A DNA stretch of 64,000 nucleotides, taken from Peptoniphilaceae bacterium. Its GTDB lineage: Bacteria > Bacillota > Clostridia > Tissierellales > Peptoniphilaceae. The DNA lies in NCBI GenBank assembly GCA_022779285.1, contig JALFST010000008.1:1-64000 (forward strand), written 5' to 3'. Positions 27,132-36,677 of the stretch are shown in pieces. Each line of letters starts with the position of its first letter. The stretch's first letter is position 1. The notes under the pieces are model-generated. The model was not told where the DNA came from, searched no databases, and saw nothing but the letters and a program-made list of their open reading frames with translations. The translations under genes were made by a program, and so were the position numbers.

Positions 27132-28075
27132 ACAATATCCTTTAATACAGAACGCAGCTGATCATAGGCGGCATCGAAGGAATCATGAATGGAACCTCCG
27201 CTCGCCTTCCAATGCCCTCCTCCATCAAATTTTTTTGCCAGCTCCGCAACGTTAAAATATTCCTTGGAGCGGAAACTGATTTTTTGGAGGTTGGCTTCCT
27301 TCTCTTTCAATATGACCGCGATTTCCACGCCGTCCATGCTGCGAAGCAGATCCACAACCCCCTCCGCCTCACTCATCGGAAGATGATATTCATGGATTTT
27401 TTTAAGGGAAATACGAGCAAGTGCGATTTTTCCATCTGCAAGCATTTCCGTGCTCCGAAGAATATCTCCCTGAAAAAGGAGCATATTACGATCGGCACTT
27501 TGAAATTCGTGCAGATAGATGAGATTGACATCAGCCCCCGCATCGATAAGATCGGATGCGACTCTCATGGCCCGAGCACGCGCCGTATCGTATAAAAAAC
27601 GGTTGGAATCCGTGGTAATCCCCGCATAAAGCGATGTCGCCACATCGGAACGGATAAGCGAGGGATCCCAGTAATTCAAAAAAATACCTAAGAGCTCGCA
27701 GGTCGAGCAGGCATCCTTGAATACGAGATTTTGATCACAAATCCGTTCATTGGTCATGTGATGATCGAAGCAGATGGAAGTTTTACTGCGATTGAACGCT
27801 TGTACCGCATCGCCCATACGAGGCCGGTCGCCCAGGTCCACGAGAATAAAAAGATCATAGTCTTTATCGGGAATGGATGTTGAAATATTCTCAATTCCGG
27901 GAAGGTAGGAATAATGCCTCGGCTTTTCCGATGCGAAAAGATCTACTTGCTTTCCTGCATATTGGAGTGCTTTTCCCAATCCTGTGACCGCTCCCAGGCA
28001 ATCCCCGTCCGGATTGACATGTCCTGAAATTGCAATGGTCTTTGCCTTGGATATTGTTTCAACGGCTTGATCCAT
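27119..28075 (-). CDS. nrnA: DHH/DHHA1 phosphoesterase, NrnA-like oligoribonuclease
   Basis: 318 residues. DHH motifs are visible as SGHVNPDGDCLGA, LVDLGDRPRMGDA and CFDHHMTNERI. The DHHA1 part ends with GGGHWKASGGSI. NrnA-type enzymes degrade nano-RNAs and can dephosphorylate pAp, and are commonly encoded between rbfA and truB. ATG 28075 has a strong GGAGGAG 6 bp upstream and is preferred. A GTG at 28111, placed 1 bp after the rbfA stop and also behind GAGGAG, would give 330 residues. Confidence 0.92.
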   Translation of the reverse strand: MDQAVETISKAKTIAISGHVNPDGDCLGAVTGLGKALQYAGKQVDLFASEKPRHYSYLPGIENISTSIPDKDYDLFILVDLGDRPRMGDAVQAFNRSKTSICFDHHMTNERICDQNLVFKDACSTCELLGIFLNYWDPSLIRSDVATSLYAGITTDSNRFLYDTARARAMRVASDLIDAGADVNLIYLHEFQSADRNMLLFQGDILRSTEMLADGKIALARISLKKIHEYHLPMSEAEGVVDLLRSMDGVEIAVILKEKEANLQKISFRSKEYFNVAELAKKFDGGGHWKASGGSIHDSFDAAYDQLRSVLKDIVWTT

Positions 28076-28112
28076 CAAGCTCCTCCATTGTTCTGACAGA
28101 TGATAATCCACT

Positions 28113-28502
28113 CTACTCCTCGTTTTCTTCGCCGCGAGCTCTTTGATTTTCCTGATCCTTTTTCAATGTTTCGGCAATCAGTTGATCCATATACATACCA
28201 TGCTCAATGGATTCATCGAGAACAAATCGCAGCTCCGGCATCACACGCAGGCGCATTTCCCCTGCGAGCACTTTTTTCAGATATCCGGAAGCTCCGGATA
28301 GTCCCTCGATGGTTTGCCTTTTTTCCCACTCGGTTCCAAACACGGCAACATAAACCGTTGCCAACGACAAGTCACTGCTTACGCGAACCTCCGATACCGA
28401 TATATGAGCGGAAATTTTGGGATCCTTGAGATGATGGAGAATTGTATCGGAAAGTACGCGCCGCATTTCATGAGAAATACGGCCCATACGAATTTCATTC
28501 AT
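28113..28502 (-). CDS. rbfA: 30S ribosome-binding factor A
   Basis: 129 residues with the family pattern RMGRISHEMRRVLSDTI at the start, then DPKI, VSEVRVSSDLSLATVYVAVFG and a C-terminal region ending in acidic residues. It binds immature 30S subunits and aids 16S 5'-end maturation, notably in the cold. It lies 21 bp after infB in the conserved infB-rbfA-nrnA-truB order. Confidence 0.95.
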   Translation of the reverse strand: MNEIRMGRISHEMRRVLSDTILHHLKDPKISAHISVSEVRVSSDLSLATVYVAVFGTEWEKRQTIEGLSGASGYLKKVLAGEMRLRVMPELRFVLDESIEHGMYMDQLIAETLKKDQENQRARGEENEE

Positions 28503-28523
28503 TCCTGACTCCTTTCCTGAAGA

Positions 28524-30734
28524 TCATTCTCTCGGGACTTCTGTCATGCGGTAGCATTCGACGCGATCTCCCACCTTGACGTCATTATAATTATCAATAC
28601 CTAAACCGCCTTCATAAGAGGTGGCTATTTCTTTGACATCATCCTTAAAGCGACGCAAGGAGGCAATTTCTCCCTCATGAATCACGATATCATTGCGAAG
28701 AAGACGAATCTTGGCGTTCCGAACAATCTTTCCGCTTGTGACATAAATGCCGGCAACCGTACCCGCATTGGGAACCTTAAAGGTCTCGCGAATTTCCGCT
28801 CTTCCCAATACCTCCTCTGTAAAGGTTGGTGAAAGCAGTCCTTTGATTGCCTGCTCAATATCATCGAGTGCCTCATAAATAATATGATAGGTGCGAATAT
28901 CAATTTGCTCACGTTCCGCCTGTGCGATCGCTCCTTGATTCGGACGTACATTAAAGCCGATGATAATAGCATTGGAAGCAGCCGCCAGCATGACATCTGA
29001 TTCGCTGATTCCTCCAACGGCACCGTGAATAATATTGACTTTCACCTCGTCGTTGCCGAGCTTTGCAATGGAACCCGCTAAGGCATCAATGGTACCCTTT
29101 ACATCCGTTTTCACAATAATATTGAGTTCCTTTAATCCGTCCTCGGAAATCTGCATATGAAGATCGTCCAAAGAAACATGCGTCGTCTTATTCAAGCGCT
29201 CATTACGCGTGCGCTCCGCCGCACGTGCAGCATAATCACGAGCAACCTTCTCATCCTTTACCGCATAAATATGTGCACCTGCCTCCGGAATATCCGAAAG
29301 ACCCGTGATTTTTACGGCAGAGGATGGACCTGCTTTTCGTATTTTCTTTCCCTTAGAATCAAACATGGTGCGAATATGTCCGCTGACAACACCGGAAACG
29401 ATGTAGTCCTGGTCTGTCAAGGTGCCCTTCTGTACCAATATGGAAGCTGTAGCACCGCGGCCCTTCTCCAGCTGTGCTTCCAGCACAACGCCCACTGCAG
29501 GACGATTCGGATTGGCTTTCAGCTCCTCCATCTCTGCAACCATCAGCACCATCTGCAACAGTTCATCAATGCCCATACCGGTTTTTGCGGAAACCGGAAC
29601 CATGATGACATCTCCGCCCCATTCCTCAGGAACAAGGCCATATTCGGAAAGCTCCTGCATGACGCGATTCGGTTCCGCCTCATATTTGTCCATCTTATTA
29701 ATCGCAACGACAATGGGAACCTCTGCTGCCTTCGCATGATTGATCGCTTCAATCGTCTGCGGCATAACGCCATCATCTGCTGCAACAACCAAAATTACAA
29801 TATCGGTTGTCTTGGCACCGCGGCTACGCATTTGTGTAAATGCCTCATGTCCCGGCGTATCAATAAAGGTGATCGGATTTCCGTCAACAATTGCAACGGA
29901 AGCCCCGATATGCTGTGTAATGCCGCCGGCTTCTCCACTGGTAACATGAGTTTTACGAATGGCATCCAATAGAGATGTCTTGCCATGATCCACATGTCCC
30001 ATCACGGTGACAACAGGAGGACGAGGACGCAGATCCTCTTCCTTATCCTCATAATCCAGACGATCGAAAATCTCATCAGCCGTGCTCTCTTCAGGCTCAG
30101 TGATCAGAACGCCAAATTTTTCAGCAATTTTTTCAGCCGTTTCAAATGTGATGGACTCGTTGAGTCCGGCCATAACCCCTGTCTTGATCAACTCACCAAT
30201 CACGTCCATCGCATTGCGATGAATCATGCGTGCAAAATCTCCGACCGTGATCTCCTTCGGAATTTCGATAATCGCATCAAAATCATCCTCAGGCTGCGGA
30301 GCAGGCGTCTCGGGCTTGCGATTTTTTTTATTTTTCTTTGTGGAATGGTTCACAGGCTTATCTTTTTCAACAATCGGAGTTTTCTTTTGATTTTTATGGT
30401 TTGGATGCTTCTTGTTTTTTTCTGAAAAATCCGGATCCTCCACCGCATTCTTTTGATCATGCGAACGATTTTTCTTGCGTCGCTGATCCTTCGATGAAGA
30501 ATCGGATCCGGAAGCCGCACCTTTCTTCTTGGACCCGCGCTCCCCGGCACCCTTGTTTTTCTCTTCCGATCTCGGCTTCACCGTCTTGTCGAAAAAAACG
30601 CGAATTTTACCTTCTTCTTCCTCCGTGATCGTTGACATATGCGATTTATAACGCAATCCCAGCTCTTTTTCGATTCTCTTACGGAATAGCGTAGAATTTA
30701 AATTATATTCCTTCGCTAATTCATATACTCTCAT
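28524..30734 (-). CDS. infB: Translation initiation factor IF-2
   Basis: 736 residues. An N-terminal IF2_N module ([11 protein letters not shown]...) is followed by a Lys/Asn-rich low-complexity linker (residues 55-150), a second IF2_N segment ([14 protein letters not shown]) and the GTPase domain. G motifs are [27 protein letters not shown] and [11 protein letters not shown]-terminal domains follow. It places fMet-tRNA on the 30S subunit. ATG 30734 follows GAGGTGA within the end of rnpM. The product is slightly shorter than Bacillus or E. coli IF-2 because of its compact linker. Confidence 0.97.
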   Translation of the reverse strand: MRVYELAKEYNLNSTLFRKRIEKELGLRYKSHMSTITEEEEGKIRVFFDKTVKPRSEEKNKGAGERGSKKKGAASGSDSSSKDQRRKKNRSHDQKNAVEDPDFSEKNKKHPNHKNQKKTPIVEKDKPVNHSTKKNKKNRKPETPAPQPEDDFDAIIEIPKEITVGDFARMIHRNAMDVIGELIKTGVMAGLNESITFETAEKIAEKFGVLITEPEESTADEIFDRLDYEDKEEDLRPRPPVVTVMGHVDHGKTSLLDAIRKTHVTSGEAGGITQHIGASVAIVDGNPITFIDTPGHEAFTQMRSRGAKTTDIVILVVAADDGVMPQTIEAINHAKAAEVPIVVAINKMDKYEAEPNRVMQELSEYGLVPEEWGGDVIMVPVSAKTGMGIDELLQMVLMVAEMEELKANPNRPAVGVVLEAQLEKGRGATASILVQKGTLTDQDYIVSGVVSGHIRTMFDSKGKKIRKAGPSSAVKITGLSDIPEAGAHIYAVKDEKVARDYAARAAERTRNERLNKTTHVSLDDLHMQISEDGLKELNIIVKTDVKGTIDALAGSIAKLGNDEVKVNIIHGAVGGISESDVMLAAASNAIIIGFNVRPNQGAIAQAEREQIDIRTYHIIYEALDDIEQAIKGLLSPTFTEEVLGRAEIRETFKVPNAGTVAGIYVTSGKIVRNAKIRLLRNDIVIHEGEIASLRRFKDDVKEIATSYEGGLGIDNYNDVKVGDRVECYRMTEVPRE

Positions 30735-30736
30735 AG

Positions 30737-31006
30737 TCACCTCGATTCTGTCACATAGCAGATTAGCTCCTCATAAAATTCATCTGTCACCGGACAACGC
30801 AGCGCCGGCTTGAAACGATTTTTTTTGCGACTTTTCTCTATACAGTTCAAATTTCTACAAATATATGCTCCGCGTCCGTTTTTCTTGCCGCTCGGATCAA
30901 TCTCCGGTCCGTTTACGGTCGCAACGACGCGAAGCAATTCCTGCTTGGTTTTTCTTTCATTGCACGCCACGCATTTGCGTAGCGGTTCATGCTTCGGCAT
31001 AGTCAC
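30737..31006 (-). CDS. rnpM: YlxR/RnpM family RNA-binding protein
   Basis: 89 residues with RKCVACNERKTKQELLRVV and GRGAYICRNLNC, the YlxR signatures. In Bacillus the protein (RnpM) binds and tunes RNase P RNA. It sits between nusA (gap of 3 bp) and infB as usual. The L7Ae-like ylxQ gene that normally follows it in Firmicutes is missing here. Confidence 0.92.
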   Translation of the reverse strand: MTMPKHEPLRKCVACNERKTKQELLRVVATVNGPEIDPSGKKNGRGAYICRNLNCIEKSRKKNRFKPALRCPVTDEFYEELICYVTESR

Positions 31007-31009
31007 ACC

Positions 31010-32107
31010 TTAATTTTGCGTCGCATCGTGCGACAAGTCCGCTTCCGATGCATCTTCCGTTTTTTGAAGACCGCACTCATATGCGGACTGACCTTTAATA
31101 TCGATTTTCCAGCTTGTCAGTTTGGCAGCCAGGCGAACATTTTGTCCTTCTTTTCCGATAGCCAGCGAAAGCTGATCATCCGGCACCACCACCAGGCAGG
31201 TTTTCGCAGCCTCGTCCGTGATCACCTGATTCACCTTGGACGGACTTAAGGAATTGGCAATAAAACGGTGCGGATCCTCTTCATATTGAATGATATCCAT
31301 TTTCTCACCGTTCAACTCATCCACAATCAAATTCACACGCGCCCCTTTATAGCCGACACATGCTCCAATGGGATCCACTCCCGGATCATTGGAATATACC
31401 GCAATCTTCGTGCGGGAACCGGGCTCCCTGGAAACGGAATAAATTTCCACCGTTCCATCAGAAATCTCAGGGACCTCCTGTTCAAACAAACGAGCGACAA
31501 GATTCGGATTCGCACGAGAAAGCAGGATTTGAGCTCCCTTGGTCGAATTACGAACGTCGACCACATAGAGCTTCACATGATCGCCCGCATGGAAATGCTC
31601 ATTGGGAATCTGTTCCTTGGCCGGGATCACGCCATCTGTTTTTCCCAAATTGATATAAACATTGTGATAGTCAACTCTCTGTACCGTTCCGGTGATGATT
31701 TCATGAATGCGGCCTTCATATTCCTCATAGATTGTTGAACGCTCCGCATCCAGCAATTTTTGGATCATATTGTCCCGAGCCGCCTTTGCAGCAACACGTC
31801 CGAAATTTTTCGGCTTTACCTCCTTGCGAATCACATCTCCTTCCTCCGCCGTGGGATTTTGAGCCCTGGCTTCCTCCAAAGAGATTTCGCAATCAGGATG
31901 TTCTACATTTTTCACTACTGTCTTGACGGCAAAAATTTTAACATCGCCGTCATCCGGATCCACATGTACCTCTACGTTGGTTTGATCCTTAAAATTTGTT
32001 TCATAGCTCTTCTTGAGCGCATTTTCCAATGCTTCAAGAATCACCTGCTTGGACAGCCCTTTCACCTTTGCGATTTCTTCAAGAGCATTGATCAGATCCT
32101 TGTTCAT
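31010..32107 (-). CDS. nusA: Transcription termination/antitermination protein NusA
   Basis: 365 residues: N-terminal RNA-polymerase-binding domain, S1 domain (GTVQRVDYHNVYINLGKTDGV), then KH1 and KH2 (CVGYKGARVNLIVDELNGEK and LAIGKEGQNVRLAAKLTSW). It lacks the C-terminal acidic repeats of E. coli NusA, as is normal for Firmicutes. It modulates pausing and intrinsic termination. It is the second gene of the rimP operon, 9 bp after rimP. The arrangement upstream of rimP suggests NusA might control its own operon. Confidence 0.97.
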   Translation of the reverse strand: MNKDLINALEEIAKVKGLSKQVILEALENALKKSYETNFKDQTNVEVHVDPDDGDVKIFAVKTVVKNVEHPDCEISLEEARAQNPTAEEGDVIRKEVKPKNFGRVAAKAARDNMIQKLLDAERSTIYEEYEGRIHEIITGTVQRVDYHNVYINLGKTDGVIPAKEQIPNEHFHAGDHVKLYVVDVRNSTKGAQILLSRANPNLVARLFEQEVPEISDGTVEIYSVSREPGSRTKIAVYSNDPGVDPIGACVGYKGARVNLIVDELNGEKMDIIQYEEDPHRFIANSLSPSKVNQVITDEAAKTCLVVVPDDQLSLAIGKEGQNVRLAAKLTSWKIDIKGQSAYECGLQKTEDASEADLSHDATQN

Positions 32108-32116
32108 ATCTCCCCC

Positions 32117-32575
32117 CTAAAAATGAATAACCGGCTTTACCTGCGCTACCTGAGAGCGTTGTAAATGAAGAGTCTCTTTTTGTGTCTGCACGTGATATGT
32201 GGCCTCATCAAAGCTTTCCAGCACACCATAAATCACTTGGGAGCCTGATATTTTTTGATATAGGCGAAATTCCAGCTCTTCTCCTAAATGAATCTCCAGC
32301 ATCCGCTTTGTCGTTAAAGGACGGGAAAGATCCGGCGAACTGACCTCCAAAAGATAATGTTCATCGATGGGATCCAGCTCATCCAGGCAATTGCTCAGTT
32401 GCTCACTCACCATTTGGCAATCGTCAACAGTAATGCCCTCCGGACGATATATAAAAAAACGAAGGATCCTATCACCGTGTTCTTTGACAAATTCAACGTC
32501 GAGCAGCTCGAATCCGCATGCTTCCACTACGCTCTGCAGCTCCGCAGTCAAGGTCATAAGCCTTGCCCGATTCAT
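32117..32575 (-). CDS. rimP: Ribosome maturation factor RimP
   Basis: 152 residues with the family blocks GFELLDVEFVKE, FIYRPEGITVDDCQ and YLLEVSSPDLSRPL. It assists 30S assembly. AAGGAGGG lies just upstream of its ATG. First gene of rimP-nusA-rnpM-infB-rbfA-nrnA-truB-ribF. The only space before it (about 100 bp) holds the polC terminator and a promoter placed ahead of that terminator. Confidence 0.94.
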   Translation of the reverse strand: MNRARLMTLTAELQSVVEACGFELLDVEFVKEHGDRILRFFIYRPEGITVDDCQMVSEQLSNCLDELDPIDEHYLLEVSSPDLSRPLTTKRMLEIHLGEELEFRLYQKISGSQVIYGVLESFDEATYHVQTQKETLHLQRSQVAQVKPVIHF

Positions 32576-32601
32576 ATGCCCTCCTTTCCATATCCTTTCT
32601 T

Positions 32602-32631
32602 AAAAAAACAAGAGCGGATCACCCGCTCTTG
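32602..32631 (-). terminator. Strong hairpin terminator between polC and rimP (possible attenuator)
   Basis: Minus-strand CAAGAGCGG / CCGCTCTTG (9 bp, 5-base loop) followed by seven T. It ends polC transcription. It also lies about 15 nt downstream of the predicted start of the rimP promoter, so rimP-nusA transcripts must cross it. Confidence 0.85.
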
Positions 32632-32652
32632 CTCAACAATATCAACATATTC

Positions 32653-32681
32653 ATTATACGCATCATAGAGAGAGAAATCAA
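32653..32681 (-). promoter_or_regulatory. Candidate rimP-nusA operon promoter, upstream of a terminator
   Basis: Minus-strand TTGATT (32681-32676, touching the polC stop codon), 17-bp spacer, TATAAT (32658-32653). No comparable promoter was found between the terminator and rimP. Confidence 0.7.
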
Positions 32682-35600
32682 GTAAAGTCACCCATTCCGC
32701 TGAAGAAGCTCATTTGATTGCTTTCCGGAAAAGCGTCAAGGAGACCATTTTCCATGAGCGATGCCATCACCGACTTATTGATCTTCGTTCTTTCCTTAAA
32801 ATCATTTTGAGAAAGAAACTCACCTCTGTCTCTTTCTTCCGCAATGGCATAACCGTTTGCCTCGGAAACATCATTGAGTGCGGAAAACGGAGGCAATACC
32901 GTATTTTCATCTAAAACAATGAATTTTGCGGCATCAGATTTCATCAAGTTCACCGGAGCAAAGCGAATTCCTCTGGCGTACATTTCTTCAATTAATTCAT
33001 AGAGTGAGTATTTGTCGGATTCAGCGGCATCTCCATTCTCATTGTCGCTCTTCATTACGCTTTGTACCTGATCTAAGCTTTGAAAAAGGCATTCTGTGGA
33101 AAATTCGCTTAGATGCTGCGTAAAATACGTTGCATAGAAAGCGGCCGGCTGATGCACCTTAAACCATGCGATACGATAGCTCATCATCACATAGGCGGTA
33201 GCATGCGCCTTGGGAAACATATATTGAATTCGTTGACAGGAATCAATGTACCAATCCGGAACACCATGCTCTTTCATATGAGGGATCACACCTTCCGGAA
33301 TTCCTTTCCCCTTACGAACCGCTTCCATTGTCTTAAAGCTCTCCAGCTTATCCATACCCATATGAATCAGATATGTCATGATATCGTCACGTGTACAGAT
33401 GGCATGAGAAAGATCCGTCTTCCCTTCACGAATCAGATCCTGCGCATTGTGAAGCCATACGTCGGTACCATGAGACAATCCGGAAATGCGGCAAAGCTCG
33501 CCAAAGGTTGTCGGAGAAGTATCCTTGAGCATTCCACGGACAAATCGAGTGCCGAATTCCGGAATGCCTAAAGAGCCGTCATCACTATTGCTGTACTCAT
33601 GCTTTGCATTCAGTGCCTTTGCGGAAGAAAAAATGCTCATCGTCAGGTCATCATCAAAGCTGATGGATAGCGGATCAATCCCCGTCATTTCCTCCAGCTG
33701 CCGAATCACGGTCGGCGAAGTATGCCCCAGCTCATCAAGCTTCAGCATACGGCCGCTCAGGTTTTTATAGCTGAAGTGCGTCGTGCGCACATCGGATTTG
33801 ACATCATCGGCCGGAAACTGGATTGGGCAAAAATCATAAATGTCCATGCTCTGCGGAACAATCATGAGTCCTCCCGCATGTTGTCCTGTAGTGCGCTTTG
33901 TGCCCTCAAGCATGCCCTGCAGGGATGCAATGCGCGCCTCGGTCAGCATATGATCTTCGTCAGGAATATAGCTCTGTTCCATATATTTTTTGATCATTCC
34001 GAAGGCGGTTTTGCTTTGAATTCCGGAGATGGTTCCTGCACGAAAAACCTTGCCCTGACCGAAAAGCTCCTCGGTATATTTATGAATGGTGGACATATAC
34101 TCGCCCGCAAAATTCAAGTCGATGTCGGGCTCCTTGTCTCCGTTGAATCCCAGGAACACCTCAAAGGGAATGGTATGTCCGTTTCGCTCCATGGGCGTTC
34201 CGCACTCCGGACAATTCTTAGGGGGCAAATCAAATCCGGATTCATAGCTTCCGTCTTCAATGAATTCACTGTGACGACAATGTGTGCAAATATAATGCGG
34301 AACTAATGGATTGACCTCTGTAATTCCGGACATGGTCGCAGCAAAGGAAGATCCTACGGATCCCCGTGAACCGACTAAGTAGCCATCCAAATTGGATTTT
34401 TTTACCAAACGCTGAGCGATCACATAGAGCGAGGAATATCCGTTTTCGATAATGGATTTTAACTCTCGTTCCAAACGCTTTTCGACCACCTCCGGCAGCG
34501 GATCTCCATAGATCGATTTTGCGGTGGTTTCCGCCATCGTACGCAGCTCTTCATCGGCTCCCGGCAATTCCGGCGTAAAAGTTCCGTCGGGGATGGGATG
34601 TACCTCCTCAAAGCTCTCCGCTAATCTTTTCGGCGTGTCAACGACAAGCTGCCGCGCCAAATATTCCGGAAGCCAGGAAAATTCACCGAGCATTTCCTCT
34701 GTAGTGAAAAAGCGATATCTGCCGTTGTGATCAAACTCGGTCCTTCTTTGATAATTTCGAAGTACATTATATGCCAGCCGTTCCCCAGGATTCAGATAGC
34801 ATGGCTCTCCGATGGCGATACACGGCTTCTTCAATTCCTCCGACAGCCTGATCACCTGCTCTACAAGGCTCTTGTAATGCTCCTGATCGGACACGAGCTC
34901 ACGCATCAAAGCCTTCTCGGTAAAAATAGGAGGCTCTACACAGAGAACATCCGCTTTCGCTGCGATCTCCAGCAGCTTTTTATGCGGAAAACGAAGAGAA
35001 ATCGCTTCAAAAAGCTCTGAACCGACAAAGCCTGTCATAATCAAAAGGCCATCCCTTTTTTGAGCAAGCATTTCTTCAGGAAGTCCCGGTTCGCGATAAA
35101 AGAACTCTGTATTTGCCGCCGATACCATCTCATAAAGATTTTTTAGGCCCGACTGTTTTTGAACATAGATCATCGAACGGTATTCGTTATGACGGCATCT
35201 TGGAAATTCGGACGGCGTTTCGTTGATATTGGTCCAGTCAATCCCCAGCTCCTTCCATTCGCGGATAAGAGCTTGAAAAGCAAATCCAGTTGCCGTGGCA
35301 TCATCAATGGCTCTGTGATGGTGCATGAGCGGTACACGCAATTCCTTTGTAATGGTATTGAGCTTGTGGTTTTTATATTCCGGATGCAGGCAGCGGGAAA
35401 GTCCCAATGTGTCCATATAAACCGGCTCACAGGTTAAATTTAGGCGATGCGCATTTTCGCGAATAAAACCCACATCAAAATCCGCATTATGCCCAACCCA
35501 GATGCTGTCCTTTGCAAATTCCAGAAAGCGCGGAAGTACTTTTTCAATGGAATCCGCCCCTTGTACCATGGCGTCGGTAATGCTCGTCAGTTCAGTGATA

Positions 35601-36664
35601 TGCCTGGGAATCAAACGACCCGGGTGTACAAATTCTGAAAATTCACCGACCTTTTCTCCATTCTCATAGCGAACAGCACCGATTTCGATAATGGCGTCAT
35701 TGAAGCGCGAAAAACCGGTCGTCTCCAGATCGAAAACCGTATATTTCCCGATGAGCGGATGTATATCAAGGTCAAAAAGATTGATCAGGATATGATGCTC
35801 CTTGCGCAGAATTTTTGCCTTGTATCCGTAAAGCGGCTTGATACCGGTGCCTTGAAGGGCTTGTGCCAGCAGCGGAAATGCCTGTACGGATCCGGTATCC
35901 GCCACTCCCACAGCCTCATGTCCCCATGACTTCAATGTGTTTTTGAGTGTGCCGATGTCAATCAAGCCTTCCATATTGGACATCTGTGTGTGTACAGCAA
36001 ATTCGATTCTTTTTTCAGGGGAGGAATCTTCTATCTTTTCCACGGTGCCCGGCTGCATTGCCGTAACGGAAAATAAATTCATTTTCTGAAAGGTATCGAA
36101 TTGCAGCTGTCCTCGGACAATCACACCGCTTCCCTTGTGCACGCTTTGGTCAACCTTTTCCGCTTCGTTCGGATTGCAGAACATTTTGCAGCTCAATGCG
36201 CCGCCATATATGTTCTCCAGGCGAAAACGGTAAAGCGCCTTTCCGCTCTTCGTTACGATTTTCTCTATTTGAGTAACGGTGCCGCGTGTGACGCAATATC
36301 CCAAATCCTGCTGAACCTCCTCAATGCGAATAATGGTCTCCAAATCATTCTTTCGAAATCGTCCGACTTGAAAATCACCATTCGTCTCAGTCTTCTGTAC
36401 AGGTTGAGAGCTATGCGCAGCTTGTACAACCGATATCGGCGTCTCGTAATAATCTGAAATTGCTGCAGGCGTCTCCATGCGATATGTGACATGGATTTCG
36501 CATGGGAAAATATCGGAAAGAGCTTGTTCCATTTTCCGGCAATCAGGCTTTTCACCCTCTCCGGATAAAAGAAAATGCGCAGTATGCGCATTTTCATCAT
36601 AAATCACCCGATCGACACGGATGTTTTTCGCATGTTCATTTTGTATTAAATCGCTCAGCTGCAT
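32678..36664 (-). CDS. polC: DNA polymerase III PolC
   Basis: 1328 residues, about 100 shorter than Bacillus PolC. Order: N-terminal domains, OB fold (residues about 115-215), PHP domain split by the DEDD 3'-5' exonuclease (FDLETTGFSRFNDAIIEIG ... NADFDVGF ... HRAIDDATATG). The zinc-binding (CTHCRHSEF ... CPECGTPM) and polymerase active site (EPDIDLNFAGEY) follow. It is the main replicative polymerase of low-GC Gram-positives. The exonuclease and polymerase motifs are intact, but the PHP metal ligands are nearly all substituted. The start is ATG 36664; its ribosome binding site is weak. Confidence 0.97.
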   Translation of the reverse strand: MQLSDLIQNEHAKNIRVDRVIYDENAHTAHFLLSGEGEKPDCRKMEQALSDIFPCEIHVTYRMETPAAISDYYETPISVVQAAHSSQPVQKTETNGDFQVGRFRKNDLETIIRIEEVQQDLGYCVTRGTVTQIEKIVTKSGKALYRFRLENIYGGALSCKMFCNPNEAEKVDQSVHKGSGVIVRGQLQFDTFQKMNLFSVTAMQPGTVEKIEDSSPEKRIEFAVHTQMSNMEGLIDIGTLKNTLKSWGHEAVGVADTGSVQAFPLLAQALQGTGIKPLYGYKAKILRKEHHILINLFDLDIHPLIGKYTVFDLETTGFSRFNDAIIEIGAVRYENGEKVGEFSEFVHPGRLIPRHITELTSITDAMVQGADSIEKVLPRFLEFAKDSIWVGHNADFDVGFIRENAHRLNLTCEPVYMDTLGLSRCLHPEYKNHKLNTITKELRVPLMHHHRAIDDATATGFAFQALIREWKELGIDWTNINETPSEFPRCRHNEYRSMIYVQKQSGLKNLYEMVSAANTEFFYREPGLPEEMLAQKRDGLLIMTGFVGSELFEAISLRFPHKKLLEIAAKADVLCVEPPIFTEKALMRELVSDQEHYKSLVEQVIRLSEELKKPCIAIGEPCYLNPGERLAYNVLRNYQRRTEFDHNGRYRFFTTEEMLGEFSWLPEYLARQLVVDTPKRLAESFEEVHPIPDGTFTPELPGADEELRTMAETTAKSIYGDPLPEVVEKRLERELKSIIENGYSSLYVIAQRLVKKSNLDGYLVGSRGSVGSSFAATMSGITEVNPLVPHYICTHCRHSEFIEDGSYESGFDLPPKNCPECGTPMERNGHTIPFEVFLGFNGDKEPDIDLNFAGEYMSTIHKYTEELFGQGKVFRAGTISGIQSKTAFGMIKKYMEQSYIPDEDHMLTEARIASLQGMLEGTKRTTGQHAGGLMIVPQSMDIYDFCPIQFPADDVKSDVRTTHFSYKNLSGRMLKLDELGHTSPTVIRQLEEMTGIDPLSISFDDDLTMSIFSSAKALNAKHEYSNSDDGSLGIPEFGTRFVRGMLKDTSPTTFGELCRISGLSHGTDVWLHNAQDLIREGKTDLSHAICTRDDIMTYLIHMGMDKLESFKTMEAVRKGKGIPEGVIPHMKEHGVPDWYIDSCQRIQYMFPKAHATAYVMMSYRIAWFKVHQPAAFYATYFTQHLSEFSTECLFQSLDQVQSVMKSDNENGDAAESDKYSLYELIEEMYARGIRFAPVNLMKSDAAKFIVLDENTVLPPFSALNDVSEANGYAIAEERDRGEFLSQNDFKERTKINKSVMASLMENGLLDAFPESNQMSFFSGMGDFT

Positions 36665-36677
36665 ATTGATTCTCTTT

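Noticed and set aside
29157..29972. 271-codon plus-strand open frame opposite infB
   Set aside because: Shadow of the IF-2 GTPase domain; composition is antisense-like (many His/Cys/Asn) with no promoter.
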